Positions 35,195 to 47,270 are shown, counted from the first letter of the stretch. The stretch is 64,000 nt of DNA from Megaleporinus macrocephalus (GCA_021613375.1 CM038720.1:41614949-41678948); one strand, 5' to 3'. Notes: a model not told the origin generated them from the letters alone. Numbers and translations: made by a program.

Positions 35195-35512
35195 TACTGG
35201 TTGAGTCAAAAGTCTCAGGACAGCCTTTTATTTCAGAAGTGAAAGGGAAAATGAGATATCTGAATACCCCAGCAAGTAACGGGTGAGAGGGCCTATCTTT
35301 GGGCCATATTTGATTTGAAGGTGGTCGTGTAGCAGATCAAAGAAAACCAGGCTTGTCTTAGAAATCGATTGATGCAATCAGATTTGTAATATCTCTTGTG
35401 GTTCAAACGTAATCAACACAAAGTTGTAACAACAACCACATTGAACAACATGTTCAGTCCCTGGTGCTGAACTGCGCCTTCAGATCTGTGTTCAGCACCA
35501 GGGACAGCATAC
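35195..35512. mobile_element. AACAACAACC hairpin family, copy 1 (truncated)
   Basis: Begins near GAGTCAAAAGTCTCAGGACA and continues through TTTCAGAAGTGAAAGGGAAA. It then carries the left hairpin arm AGTTGTAACAACAACCACAT and the inner palindrome CCCTGGTGCTGAAC/GTTCAGCACCAGGG. The outer right arm (TGTGGTTGTTGTTG) is missing after about 35,512. The frame PFISEVKGKM is shared with other copies but is part of the element. Confidence 0.7.
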
Positions 35513-36451
35513 CGGAATCTGTACTGTCTGTAAGATCTGTGATCTTTTCTATCTCTGATTGACAAAATTAATATCGATCAGAAGCTTTAACATGTTTGCA
35601 TGTATATAATCTTTCGTATAAACCAGGCCTTGTTTTACTTTCTTGTAATCTTAACCATAGTGGCAGTTTAAACCTTCAAACTGGGCAACAATTGAGCTCA
35701 CAATCAGCTGGTGCAACTGGCTTCAGAGCTGTACATACATCACTGATTTTGTTTGGACAAATAGACATAATAGGTCTCATAAATCTGCTCTTGTTAGATA
35801 CCCTTCGTCTGTTATTCTGTTCTCATGTTTGGCTTCTTAATGGCATCATATGCTTCAGTTGCATGTCGCCGTGCGTGCAGTCACAGTTTCCACTGAATGG
35901 ACGACACCGAACAGAACAGGCCGTCATAGCCTGGTGCGTGTCGTGTGTTGGGGGGGTATCTTTCCTGTGGCTGGCCATCTGCAGGCTCGGTGGTCTATTA
36001 AACAGATATTTTAGCATAAAATCAGCAAACGAACATGAAAAGTAGGAGAGTGTAGTTACTATAGTATTGACTACAGTACCCTGTACGTGTGGAGCCGTCC
36101 TGCTTTGCGCAATGCATTTCACTCCACTGCAAGATTAATTATGATATGCATGAATAATGAACTGCTATGTTAGGCAGAAAAGGGTCTCCTGGTAGCCTGT
36201 TTTGCACTGTGTATACATTGTGTTAACTGGATTATTTGTGACTAGCAAATCCAACGTGTCACCCACTACGGTTGCCTTCCCACGAAATTCGCCCTGAGCG
36301 TTTTTACTGCTGCATGTCAGCCCACGCCGACGTGTTGTTAGGCTGTGGCACGCATTCACATGTCACTCAGCAGCTGTGGTATCAGAGAGGCTTTTTTTAA
36401 AGAGCCTTTTTAACATCAAATCATGTAAAGATGCTAAATGTTCTATATACA
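35513..36451. other. No supported gene
   Basis: Unique-looking sequence. A 149-codon frame at 35,596-36,045 starts at TTG and shows no family features. Confidence 0.4.
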
Positions 36452-37352
36452 CTACTGTGTGAAAATCTTTTTCATATCAATAAGTGTACAGAGTGGGGTA
36501 AAAGTCTCAGAACACCCTTTTATTTCAGAAACGAAAGGGAAAGTGACGTATCTGAATACGCCAGAAAGTAACGAGTGAGGGGGGTCTGTCTTTTAGGCTA
36601 TGTCCGGAACATGGCCATCATCTTGAAAGCCGCCATATTGGATCAAGGGCGAGTTTTTCCAATAGGAAGGTGGTCGTGTAGCAGATCAAAGAAGACCAGA
36701 ACTGTCTCAGAAATCAGATTTGTAATATCTCTTGTGGTTCAAATGTTCTCAACACAGAAAGTTACAACAACAACCACATTAAACATGTTCACTGTGCTGT
36801 CCCTGGAGCTGAACACAGATCTGAAGGTGCAGTTCAGCACCGTGGACAGCTTACTGAACATGTTGAATGTGGTTGTTGTTGCAAGTTTCTGTGTTGATAA
36901 TGTTTACAAGAAAAATGAATATGTTATTGTAAGAGAAGTAGATCAGATCTTGAGCTCCAGTTTGAAGAACAAAGTTAGGTTCCAGATTTCTCCTGGACGC
37001 CCCAGACATTGTATGAATGTATTCAGTTCCTTCAGCAGCAAATCTTGATTTATCTTAATGAAGTACTGAGCAGTCAAAGCAGGTATTAGATGAGAACTGA
37101 TAATAATACTGGGTTGTTTAGGAGAAGCTTGGAAAGGGTTAAATAAACACACTGACGTATGGAAAAGCACTACTTACTTTATTAATACTGATTAATATTT
37201 AATAAAAAAGAAATTTTACTAAATTTTACAAAATTTTAATAAAGAAAATTTTTTTTTACTGAATAAATAAACGCTTCCTGTCTGGGACAAATAGCTTTTT
37301 ATATATAATAATGTCTCTAAGTGAATAAAAAGGTTAAAAAGGTTTTTCACAC
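36452..37352. mobile_element. Tc1-like miniature element carrying a nested insertion
   Basis: The end GTGTGAAAATCTTTTT is weakly inverted as AAAAAGGTTTTTCACAC near 37,330-37,350. The right part (36,975-37,200: CCAGATTTCTCCTGGACGCC, AAGTACTGAGCAGTCAAAGC, AGGGTTAAATAAACACACTG) matches the simpler 369 bp element at 40,404-40,772. The extra length is accounted for by the hairpin element inside. Confidence 0.55.
36485..36910. mobile_element. AACAACAACC hairpin family, copy 2
   Basis: GGGGTAAAAGTCTCAGAACA leads into GGCTATGTCCGGAACATGGC and then a long hairpin, 36,742-36,904. The left arm AGTTACAACAACAACCACAT and the right arm ATGTGGTTGTTGTTGCAAGT are inverted copies, with inner arms around TGTCC/GGACA. 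The hairpin is about 160 bp. Confidence 0.8.
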
Positions 37353-37785
37353 TCGCAAACCTAATTTAGGGAAGTGGTTATTGGATATTGAGTTTAAAGC
37401 CCCATTGTGGCACTTCCTGAATGTATAGAGGAGCTGCTGTTTCACGTTAATCACTTTAATTGACCGTAAGGTCAACAAGCATTAACTATTGCTACTACTG
37501 TATAAACATGCTTACTTGCCTCCTGCATTAGTGCCACCGAGTGAAGAGCTGAGGGCCGGAGTTCTGCACAGCCTGATGATTTCTCTGCTCCAGCACACAG
37601 ACTAAAGATGCCCATTAGCTGATGAGTTGAATCCTGTGTGCCTGAATGGGGAAAAATCTGTAACCTGTGAAGAAATCTCTTCCTAATGCATCTTGAAGGT
37701 GGGAGGAACCTTCAGAAAGACAATCCAAATCCGTTTTTTTGGTGGATTTATTTGTTTTATTCATTTATTTTTTTAGCGTCTGGAT

Positions 37786-38085
37786 TAGGGCTGTGTATTG
37801 GCAAGAAACTGGTGATACAATACGTGTCGTGATACACCTGTCACGATTTAATATATTGCGATACTGCAAGCAGTGTAACACAGCGATTTTCGATGCTTCA
37901 CCAGACTAGAACTCTGCAGTATATTGTTTGAAGTGCTGTTGTAAACATGTAAACATTAACAGTTAGTTAAGCATTTATGTAGGTTGCTCTCCAGGCACAT
38001 CACATGATGGAAAGCACTTGACGATCATTGATGTCCATGATATCGTCATGGTTTTAAATGATTGTGAAATTCAATAATATTGTTT
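37786..38085. mobile_element. hAT-like miniature element, degraded
   Basis: Starts TAGGGCTGTGTATTGGCAAG and GATACAATACGTGTCGTGAT, as in the 26.4 and 59.4 kb copies. The 3' half has diverged and the right end is not clear. Confidence 0.6.
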
Positions 38086-38146
38086 ATCGCCACAAGGCTA
38101 CTCGAATCACATTTGGAGGTGTTTTGAAATGTGATTTTATTGTCAC

Positions 38147-38527
38147 TAGGGGTGTAAAAAATATTTCAATATTGAATATCATAATATTATGTTTTGTGAT
38201 ACTGTATCGATTTTCAAAATCACAGTATCGATACACAGATTCCTGGCAGACAGTGAATCACTGTGTGTTGTGTTTAAAACTCTGACCACTAGATGGCAGT
38301 GTTGTAATCCATTTTCAGCTCCACTCCAACATTAACAAGCAGCACAAGGGCGCAGTGCTATTGTAAGCACTATCAAACCTGTTTATATGGTGGGTGCTTT
38401 AACAGTAAGATTAGAAAAATCGCAATATATCACTTTGCAGTATCGCAGTATATCGCGATATATTGGATCGTGACTGTTGTATCACAATATGTATTGGATC
38501 GGCAGGTTCTTGCCAGTACACAGTCTG
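38147..38527 (-). mobile_element. hAT-like miniature element, reverse orientation
   Basis: Starts TAGGGGTGTAAAAAATATTT, which is the reverse of the right end of the other copies. It carries GACCACTAGATGGCAGTGTT and CAACATTAACAAGCAGCACA and ends near TTCTTGCCAGTACACAG. It lies almost tail to tail with the preceding copy. Confidence 0.7.
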
Positions 38528-40252
38528 GACGCCCTGGTAGGTCAAATCAGATTTCAGAGTGTTGTTTGTGTCACTCAGTAGTGCTGAGGTTTAGGAAGAG
38601 CACAAACTCAAGCATTTGCCAAGCTTCCTTCCGGCTAAATGCTAGCTTTTCTTCTGAAACATGGTTTAGTGTCTGATTTCCATCTGCAGTGTAAATGGAG
38701 TGATTCATGCACAATCGGTAGATAGAAGTGGCTCAACTCCTTCACTCCAAATCTCCCTCCAACTAATTCCCCAAATTTGGCAGTCCTGCATGTTAAACTC
38801 TGGACTGGAAAGCCCCTTTGAGCGTGACCCATTATACTGATGGATCACATCAATAATAGTTAGTCATCTCAAATGTTAGCTAACTATCTTACCTGGGTGC
38901 TACACATATGCCGCATATACAGACAGCTGTTGATGGGTGCTAAGCATCTAATGGTCCTGTTTAAACGAGGCTTGTCTAGTCATGTCACCCTGTTAATTGG
39001 TCCAGCCAATTTACCCCCTTCGCTGTGTTTTCGGAGTTGGGCGGCTGGCTGTCACACAGCGGAGAGCGCGAAAGACCCAGCGCCTTTTCTCACATCAGTG
39101 CTGGCGGCCCACGCCATGGCCAGTGACATTTGCTTCCAACGCACTTGTGAGCCCTGAGCCATTATCAGACTCCCTCCTTAACCACTGCCTGCTTGTGTGT
39201 TTAACAGCCGAGTGGGGGATGACCTCATTGAGCTCGGCTGAAGATAATGACAAATTCTTCCCAAGGACTTGTTGACTCAGTTTGAATGCTTGGGTCTGAA
39301 TATGTAAGCCTAGCTGTGGCTTTGAAACGTGTTTGTTTTGTCGTTTGTTTTGCATGGGCATTGGGAGTGCCTGCGTCTTGCTGCTCGCCTATTACTGATG
39401 CTAGATATAGAAGTCGTGATTGAGATGACTGTGCCTCCCTGGAGAGCTTGTTTGTCCAAGGCACAAAGGGAGCAGTAGCATGGTGTTGATGACTTGCACA
39501 ATACGGCATGCCCAGGCTCAACCTGACCCCCCTGATCTCCTCCCGTGGAGCCTTTGGGCACATTTACAGTGACAGTGAGGAATTCGCCATCCAATCATTC
39601 AAGGGGGCAGCATCACTGCATTGTCCTGCTGTGTGTCATGGATTTGGTTGCTTATGTAGTTAAAACCAAACAGGGTCAACAGCCACTTAATCATAAGCTA
39701 TTTAGATATCAATCAGGTGTAACTGTGTGTTTGTATATGGATTTTTTTGTTGTTGTGTATATTCAACACAAAGCAGCACATGCTGAACGGCAGAATGAGC
39801 AGATGAGTGCAGTTTAAACTCGTCCTATTGAAATTCATGTTGTCTTCATAGAATAGCCTTGAGGCACCTGGTGAACTCAGGGTGAACTCTGAAGTCAGCA
39901 TTAGAAGTTTAATTTCTACGTGAGAAGATGAATATTACTTGTTCTCGGGATTGTTTGAAGATTGGCAGTGACACTACAGCAGACCCTAAAGACTGATCAA
40001 GCTTGATTTTAGTCTGTGAAATAACTACGCCAGAGTCTTAGCCTTGGTGCTAACAGTGGGTGTTCACTGTATAGCTAGTAGCTTATATTACGATGCACAA
40101 ATATCTTCGTCATGCATTCAAATCAGAAATAGCACAACACCACAAGGGATGCACCAGTGAGGTAGCTTTGGGCCAGTGAGGCTATCTAGTACTCTAAATA
40201 GGACAAACATACTGATACATAAATATTTATACTTAATATGGAAACAATAGCA

Positions 40253-40253
<1 letters not shown>
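38528..40253. other. No supported gene
   Basis: About 1.7 kb of unique-looking sequence, GC-richer near 39,000-39,240 and 39,400-39,600. Overlapping frames on both strands (up to 112 codons) have no recognisable domain. This is one of the larger repeat-poor stretches of the intron. Confidence 0.4.

Positions 40254-40290
<37 letters not shown>
40254..40290. repeat. (GT)n microsatellite
   Basis: Uninterrupted GT repeat of about 37 bp. Confidence 0.97.
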
Positions 40291-40292
<2 letters not shown>

Positions 40293-40403
40293 TTTAGCAA
40301 TACACTAAAGTAGATGGATGCAAGATGGCATTTGTTAGTGTCGCCATGATGGGTCATATCATGCATCGGTACGGTACATTGCAATACTGTAAGCAAGACG
40401 ATA

Positions 40404-40772
40404 TAGTACTGTTTAAATGTCTGAGGCACCTAAGCTGATTGTTTAAAAGCCCTTATCTCATCAGTAAGTGTATTTTCACCAGTAATAACTGGTGTAGTTC
40501 CAGATTTCTCCTGGACGCCCCAGACACTATATTGTATTGTGTTCCTTCAGCAGTTCCTTCTTGATTTAGTTTAATGAAGTACTGAGCAGTCAAAGCAGGT
40601 ATTAGATGAGAACTGTAAATAATACTGGGATGTTTAGGAGAAGCTTGAAAAGGGTTAAATAAACACACTGACGTATGGAAAAGCACTACTCACTCTATTA
40701 ATACTGTTTAATATTTACATAATAGAGTTTTACTGAGTAAATAAAATCTTCCTCAACCTTTGCACAGTACTA
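40404..40772. mobile_element. Tc1-like miniature element, simple copy
   Basis: The left end TAGTACTGTTTAAATGTCTG and the right end, reversed, TAGTACTGTGCAAAGGTTGA are inverted copies bounded by TA on both sides, as expected for Tc1/mariner insertion at TA. The right 210 bp matches 36,975-37,200. There is no transposase. Confidence 0.65.
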
Positions 40773-41372
40773 TGTGTTTGTAGGTAATTTGTAACCAATC
40801 AAGAGACAGTACAAAATGTTTGAAGTATAAAAATCTTTCCAGATTTAAACGAGTTAACCTTATTTGGTCCTGGAATGGTCATCTGCATTGCGACGTGTTT
40901 GTCAGTAGGAGCATCTCTGAGGGTAATCTGCTCCCGCTGAAGCAGATCTGCTGGATGCCTGATAAGCAGCCATCGTGAGGCCAAACATCAGACCTCTCTA
41001 AATGCTGCTAGGTGGGTACGCTTCTGAAAGAGCTCCTGGCTGTCATTGGACGGATGCCTGGAGTCTGACACTGAAGAAATATTAGATTTGAATTCGCCTT
41101 TGAAAACACTGTAGATCATTCCTGTTTGTGGGGCGACAGGGTTCTCATCTTTAAGTTCCAAACATGAAGCTCAATCACTTTTGTTTTTCGTTGCTAAAGA
41201 GATAATGTGGACGTGAAACGTCTCTGTGCCAAAATTGAATGGGCTCTAGTGAGAAACGATAGCATGGGGCGGCAAGAACAGTGGAAGAGTGTCGTCCTAG
41301 CAGTTTGAGGAGCATATGATTTATTATTTATTCATATAATTCAGTTCAGTTCAACCGTATTGTCATTAGGGT
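40773..41372. other. No recognisable feature
   Basis: Unique intronic sequence with no supported feature. Confidence 0.45.
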
Positions 41373-41600
41373 GTAAAATCTCGAAATATCGAGTATCACA
41401 ATATCATGTTTAGTCATCTATGTCAATTCTCAAAAACACAGAGATTCCTGGCAGAGAGTGAATTATTGTGTGTTGTGTTTAACCCTCTTACCACCAGAAA
41501 TTTTCAGCTCCATTCCAACATAAACAAGTAGCACAAGAATGCAATGCTGTTGTAAGCACTGGCAAATGTGTGCATATAGACAGCACAGTATGACAAACCA
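41373..41600 (-). mobile_element. hAT-like miniature element, degraded reverse copy
   Basis: TAGGGTGTAAAATCTCGAAA, AGATTCCTGGCAGAGAGTGA and CATAAACAAGTAGCACAAGA match the reverse of the 59.4 kb copy. The far end is lost. Confidence 0.6.
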
Positions 41601-42780
41601 CTGTCAGGCTACATCTCCTGTACAGAACTTTAAGAATTTAAAGTAAAAAAAATTGAAAACAGATAAATAAGCAATAGTGCAGGATGGAAAGCCAGTAACC
41701 ACCACTTTCAGTGGCTACGTTTACATGCGGCCGGATGTTGTAACTTCTTTGCTTGTCAAAATGAAGAGGGAGAGCAATTAGGAGTGTAAGCTTTATTCTT
41801 AAGGAAGCTCTGAGGAGGTGCTCTCAAAACCTCCAGTTCATGGGAGATCGACCCACAATCTAACACGAATAAAAACAGAGTTGCAGGACGTGATATTTCC
41901 TCTCACCATTTCTTTAATAAGTGTACAGTAGGTTTTCCTGACTCCGCCATAATTTTAAAGCAGTTAAAAACACAAGGGTGCCTACTGAAAACTCGGGTAA
42001 CGTACTTCTGCTGGTCTCACTGAACTGGCTTGATGCTTGTTGTCATGGTAAGGTTTACCATGTACCAAGTGTATTTTTGGATCCGATTGCTTGTAGCGTG
42101 CATGTAAACACCTCAGGGTTAATCTATAATCGGAATGGATTCAATCGGATTGGAGAAAATCTCTGCATGTAAAGTGACAGAATGTGGCAGGAACTGATGT
42201 AAACATCAGTGGACATAAATAAACATAAGCATACGGGTAGAGCAATGAGTGACTGTGTTATTGGTTGTGTTGAATCTCCTGCGTTCTGTGGCTTGTGGGA
42301 AGTCGGTGTACAGGATGTCCTGAGCCAAACTTGACTTGCTGGATCCATATATTAGGTTTCTGGTCTTTTCAAATCAAGCTGTGATCTATAAATCAGAGAC
42401 TCCTCGTGCTCTGCCATCCCCAATTAACCCCCGCCCCCTGGAGGAGTCATTGCTTCAAGGTCGCAGAGGAGTCTGCAGTGTAGCCTGCATCTTGGAGGAC
42501 CAGCATGAAGCAGAGGAGATGGAAATACAGCTTGTGACGGGGGGGATGGCAGAAGCTTAAGAGGAGGAGAAAATAGATGAGAGTGAGGACATACACAGTG
42601 TGAAAGAGAGACATGTAGAGTGAAATGGAGATGGAGAAAGGAATAGGAGAGAGGGAGTTTACAGAGAAAGCCTGCTGTGTAAAGGATACAGTGTACTCTG
42701 TTGGAGATCAGCCTAACCTTGAGCACTGAGGCGCTTTATTCTTTCTTAGAAAACCATAACAAGTTTCTGAGTCTTTCTTG
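41601..42780. other. No supported gene
   Basis: Mostly unique-looking sequence with purine-rich tracts (42,550-42,660). No gene is supported. Confidence 0.4.
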
Positions 42781-42900
42781 TCCAGCTCCCCCCATTGAGT
42801 CCCATCCTCGTGGCTTATTGTAGCCTTCGCTGGGTTGAGATGAAGCACAAACGTATGGAGGAAGGTAGCAGAAGTAGGTGAAGGTGAACAGCACCAAGCG
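42781..42900 (-). mobile_element. Duplicate piece of LINE 3' end
   Basis: TAGCCTTCGCTGGGTTGAGA and TGAAGCACAAACGTATGGAG recur at 43,000-43,065 with few changes, about 180 bp away. Confidence 0.55.
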
Positions 42901-42969
42901 TCATGACTGTTCTGTTTCTGGAAAGCGAGAACTCAAGCGAGGTTCATACCAGGATTTGATAAGGCATTT

Positions 42970-43510
42970 GATAACATCCTTGGATGGGTGGATGGATGGG
43001 TAGCCTTTGCTGGATTGAGATGAAGCACAAACATATAGAACAATTTAGGAAGGTAGCAGAAGCAGCATATATAACTATATAGTAATGAAAGTACAATATA
43101 AGGGTATGTATGTATAAAGTAGCAGTGCATATAGATCAGAGTAAAGAGATGGAGTGGTTTTTCAGCTCGTGCTCAGAGAACCGCCCTGATAGGGCTCAGT
43201 GTTTAATAATGTTCCGGTGCAGTGATGAGGTGTTGTACAGTACAGTGATCATTGTTGGTTCAAACAATCTTCTGTAGTGTTCCTTGCTGCAGCGGAGCTG
43301 TATGAGTATGTTGCTGAAAGTGCAACACTGCCTCACCAGTAGGTCATGGAGGGGGTGTGATATTTTGTCCTGTCCAGATTACTAAAAGACTCCCTTTCCA
43401 CCACCACATCATTACCTTCAAGCAAGCATCCCAAACCTGAACCAGCCTTCTTGATGAGTTTGTCGAGCTCTTTTGTGTCTTCTCCTCTGCTGATGCTTCA
43501 GAATTCATTT
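42970..43510 (-). pseudogene. Broken LINE: reverse-transcriptase C-terminal tail and 3' end
   Basis: On the minus strand, bases about 43,360-43,490 read EDTKELDKLIKKAGSGLGCL followed by VVVERES. This is the C-terminal style of fish LINE reverse-transcriptase proteins. A stop follows at about 43,340, and a shift of frame gives CSKEHYRRLFEP, another familiar piece of the same tail. The 3' end runs to CATCC repeats at about 42,985. The protein is broken by at least one stop or frameshift and lacks its catalytic domains. Confidence 0.65.
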
Positions 43511-44762
43511 CAGCGACTCGCTACTTGTGTGTTGTTTAAGAACCATCTCCAGTGATGTTGCATAAAACCTCCGCGTCCCAAATTCAGTGTTGCTCAGTCG
43601 GGCAGCTTAGACATTTAATACTGGGAGAAAACGTCATGTAGGTCCACGTCTCGCAAGCTTCTTAGAAGCTCCGCTTTCCGGATTTCAGCTGGATAAGCCT
43701 TGTTGGACTGGACGTTAAACTCTTGAGAAGAAGAAGGCAGCCGACCCCTTCACAAACCTTGCGTCAGCTAGAAGGAGCCGTAGGGCACTGGTTGCCATCA
43801 ACGGCAGTGCTAAAGACGAGCGACTGTAGAATCTCTGTTGGGGTTTTGTGAGCTCTGATATCACAGAAGAAGAGCACTCTCGCTCAAAGACGAGGGGAAC
43901 GGAGAGGAGCCGTGTTTTGAAAGCGCTGAAGAAGCCAACACGTTTTTCTGCCTCTGCTCGGAAAGATCAATGGGCCGCGATCCCGAGCAGACTGTTGTAA
44001 TACATTTAACAAAGCGAATCTCTGTTTCTTTGATTCTGTTTAGTAGCCTGCGAGCCTATGTTGGGGGCCGTCTGGCGCTCCAGACGTGCTTCTGTGACGT
44101 CAGGCCCGAACGCTGAATTATCCATCAGCCAGACCCAGAAGCCTGCCGTCTCCTTCCGGAGTCTCTCAAGGCTTCGGAGCGCACCCTCGTTCCCATTCTC
44201 AGCCTATCCAGACATCACTGCACTCGGCTGCTCTCAATTATTCAGGGGATGTTCTCTCTGGCATGCTGCAAATGCGAATACGTCCGTGGGTCAGACATGG
44301 GCTAAGTTCTGTTCCCCTCTCATGATCATCCAACCATCGCTCCGAAAAGCTGGGTCGCCTTTGTGGTGGGCCAGAGTGTTGGAGGTCTTGGTTAGTGCTG
44401 ATATACCAAAATATGCAGGGGTAGTAAAGCGGACCCCCCGTAAGTAGCTTTCAGCCGCCAGCGTATCTTTTTCTGGCTTGTTGGAGAAACATCCCAGGCT
44501 CTTCATGAGGTCTGTGGACTGTGTCATGATTGTGCACAGCTGGATGCCAACGTTGGGAGACTTGGGAAAGTCTATTTTATTTTTTAAATATAAGGACTGT
44601 TCAACGTGTCTGAGGGTGACTGCATCCCTCCTTTGTTCTGGTACTGGACTTTTTATTAGCTATTTACATTCATTGCCTGATTGATCAGCTCCACTTACCT
44701 TATAGGTGCACCTTGACAACAATCATCATTTGTGGATTATTGCAATCAATTTCTCTTCTTAA
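43511..44762. other. No supported gene
   Basis: Repeat-poor, moderately GC-rich stretch. A 129-codon plus-strand frame (44,058-44,447) begins with ATG at 44,058 but has no family signal. It could be unique intronic or regulatory DNA. Confidence 0.4.
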
Positions 44763-45080
44763 TGAGTGCTGGTGGACAGAACACAGGTGGTGTTGGAGTG
44801 TTTAAACACTGTGTCCACTCACTGTCCACTCTATTAGACACTCCTACTACTTGTTGGTCCACCTTGTAGATGTAAAGTCAGAGACAGTAGCTCATCTGCT
44901 GCTGCACAGTTTGTGTTTCTCTAGTCCTTCATCAGTGGACACAGGACGGCTATGGTTGGTGGACAATTCATAGTGACACTAAGGTGTCTGATCCACTCAC
45001 ACCAGCACAACACACACTAAAACACCACCACCATGTCAGTGTTACTGTGTGCTGAGGTGGACCTAATGAAGTGGTCACGG
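44763..45080. mobile_element. Fish foldback-type element, copy 2
   Basis: GAGTGTTTAAACACTGTGTC, CTCACTGTCCACTCTATTAG, CCACCTTGTAGATGTAAAGT and CTGATCCACTCACACCAGCA match copy 1 at 29.8-30.3 kb, largely in reverse. A piece of both arms is present; the ends are lost. Confidence 0.75.
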
Positions 45081-45270
45081 AGTGGATATGTTTTCTTCTA
45101 AGAGTCAGACTGTTGTGGTGGTTTAAGCAGCTCTGAATTCAGAGCCATTTCAGTCTCATCTGCTTGATGTATGTCTCCTTCCTGTTTCTGTTGCCCTTCT
45201 TTCTGTTCTGTCACAGCCATCCAATGGCGGAATCACACGGGCACACACTGAGGTTGTGCTTCCTGTTCAC

Positions 45271-45393
45271 CAGCTTCTTGTTCTAATCTTCTTGTTCCAC
45301 CTTAAACCGTGCAGCAGTTACATTCTGGGGGCTGAGGCCTTGTTCTAACTGCTGCGCTGTAAGGTGGAGCGAGAGCATTTTTACAAGAAGCTG
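45271..45393. mobile_element. CCACCTTAAA hairpin family, 123 bp inverted repeat
   Basis: The left arm CAGCTTCTTGTTCTAATC to GTTCCACCTTAAACCGTGCA and GCAGTTA is inverted as TAACTGCTGCGCTGTAAGGT to TACAAGAAGCTG. The loop is about 20 bp. The upstream text (45,250-45,270) also matches the 18.2 kb half copy. Confidence 0.8.
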
Positions 45394-46649
45394 CCGAATG
45401 AGAAACTGACTTCTGCTTTATTGAAAACGGCGCCTCCATTTGTTTTCTGGTCTGGCTGTTGGCTGGTATGGATTTTGATTCAACCACTGATCCTCAAATC
45501 CGAGGCAGGAAGTCAGCAACATTTTTGGTGAGAGGTGTTGTAACTTAGTTTTTGCCATCAGAATGAAGAGATTGACCAGTTCAGAGGATAAGCTTGTATT
45601 CTTAGGACTACGGTACCAACGTTCTCTGAGTTCTCAAACCCTGGTCTCAATGGTGTCTACGACTGTATTGTCTTTTATAGCCCCACATTCATGCTCTTCT
45701 GGCCCTTGTGGTACACCTGGCCAGTCGTAATTCTCTGGGTGGACACTGGTTCACGAATAGAAGTTCTGCTAAGCCAGATATGTGAAGCCCTATATGGCGG
45801 GAGTCCCAAAAGCCCTGACCCTCCCGCAAGCTCTGCAACATTCTATAGTGTGTAAAATATTCACAACAGAAGGAAATTGAATGTTTCTAAAGCACCTCTC
45901 ACATGGTTTTGGTTCAAGTCAAATGAACCCACTTTACTAGCCTAATGCTAGTCTATGTGCCTGTTAGTCGCACAGCGTGTTGTTGTTATTGTTGTTGTTA
46001 TTGAAGTGCAGCTCCTGTGGCGTAATGCTGATGTAAATGTCTGTACGGTAATGTTTCAGTTCAGACTGTTTGGGGTGATTTGGTTGAATTACAGAAATTC
46101 TTTATACGTTATAGAGCGGGCAGTTAAATTACACTCTTATTGCATTATTGGACCTCCTCGGGTCAGACTAATCCGGGCAGAATACGGCTAAAGGCTGTTG
46201 TTAACATGATGATTTATGCTTGTGCACTCGCACTCATACAAAGGCTGCAGTTCCACAGGATCGTGTGTAGAACTGAGCATGTTTCCTCGAGTGCAGAAAT
46301 CTGATCAATAACCGCTCATTCTCCGGCGGAGCTTATAGGATAATAGCGCTGACACTACAGCTCCTGAGGTGCAAGGTTAGGAATTTCGCCGGAAGTCAGT
46401 CTGAGCTCAAGCGCCATTTCAATGTGGACAGTTGTTGTCTGTCAGTAAGTCAGTGACTCAATACGAGACAGTGACTTTCCTAAGCTCAGATCAAGCTTGG
46501 CTAGTTTTAGCAGAACAGGTCCAGTAATTAGTGTGTGATCTGACTGGCTGGTATGCACAGAATAAAGGATTTCGGTAATGTCCTACATTACCACAGAGAG
46601 TCTAGGTCACCAGGTGGATGTGCACCATCACCACACTTCAGAACAGTTA
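45394..46649. other. No recognisable gene
   Basis: Unique-looking sequence. No exon, RNA gene or element is supported. Confidence 0.4.
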
Positions 46650-46958
46650 CAGCACAGTAATCTTATGGGCTGGAGGTTAGGGATCCGGTTTGATCCTTTG
46701 GGCCAAATCACCAGATGGACACGGCTGAAGTGCAAGGCACTCCCAGGGTGCTGTGGATAGGGCTGCCCACAACTCCGGGCAAGTGTGCACACTGCTACCG
46801 TGAGTGTGTTCAGTGATACGTGTATATGTGGGTCTTTCACTGCCCTCTAGTGTGTGTTCACTACTGAGTGTGTGTATATATATGTGTAGTTTTTTACTGC
46901 CCCCTCATGTGTGTGTTCACTAGTGTGTGTGTGTGTGTGTGGGTGTTTCATTGCCCAC

Positions 46959-46995
<37 letters not shown>

Positions 46996-47213
46996 GGTGT
47001 TTCTCTGCCCCCTAGTGTGTATGAGTGTATATGTGGGTGTTTCACTGCCCCCTCGTGTGTGTGTGTTCACTAGTGTGTGTGTGTGTATGTGGGTGTTTCT
47101 CTGGCCCCTAGTGTGTGTGTATATGTGTGTGTTTCACTGCCTGCTCGTGTGTATGTTCACTAGTGTGTGTATGTGGTTGTGGATGGGTTAAATGTGGAGG
47201 TTAAATTTCCTTT
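46650..47213 (+). mobile_element. tRNA-derived SINE with an expanded tail
   Basis: The head GGGCTGGAGGTTAGGGATCC and GGTTTGATCC is a decayed tRNA-like promoter. The body CCAGGGTGCTGTGGATAGGG, CTGCCCACAACTCCGGGC follows. The 3' part, normally one copy of GTGGGTGTTTCACTGCCCCC plus TAGTGTGTGTTCACTAG, is repeated about five or six times between 46,820 and 47,160. The SINE end GGATGGGTTAAATGTGGAGG follows it. Confidence 0.75.
46820..47165 (+). repeat. SINE-tail minisatellite, GT-rich
   Basis: Irregular 50-75 bp units, each with GTGTTTCACTGCCCCCT and GTGTGTTCACTAGTGTG, separated by GT runs of variable length. The unit is itself part of the SINE body, so the array arose inside the element. Confidence 0.75.
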
Positions 47214-47268
47214 GTGTGTGAACGCAAGTGGCGAATAGTGGCTAACTCTAATTCTAATATCAGCTTGG

Positions 47269-47270
<2 letters not shown>

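Noticed and set aside
35596..36045. 149-codon frame
   Set aside because: It starts at TTG rather than ATG and has no recognisable features.
36575..37048. 157-codon frame
   Set aside because: It runs through the hairpin element and its host element, so it is repeat-derived.
44058..44447. 129-codon plus-strand frame
   Set aside because: No domain, no family resemblance and no splice context; it lies in an intron.
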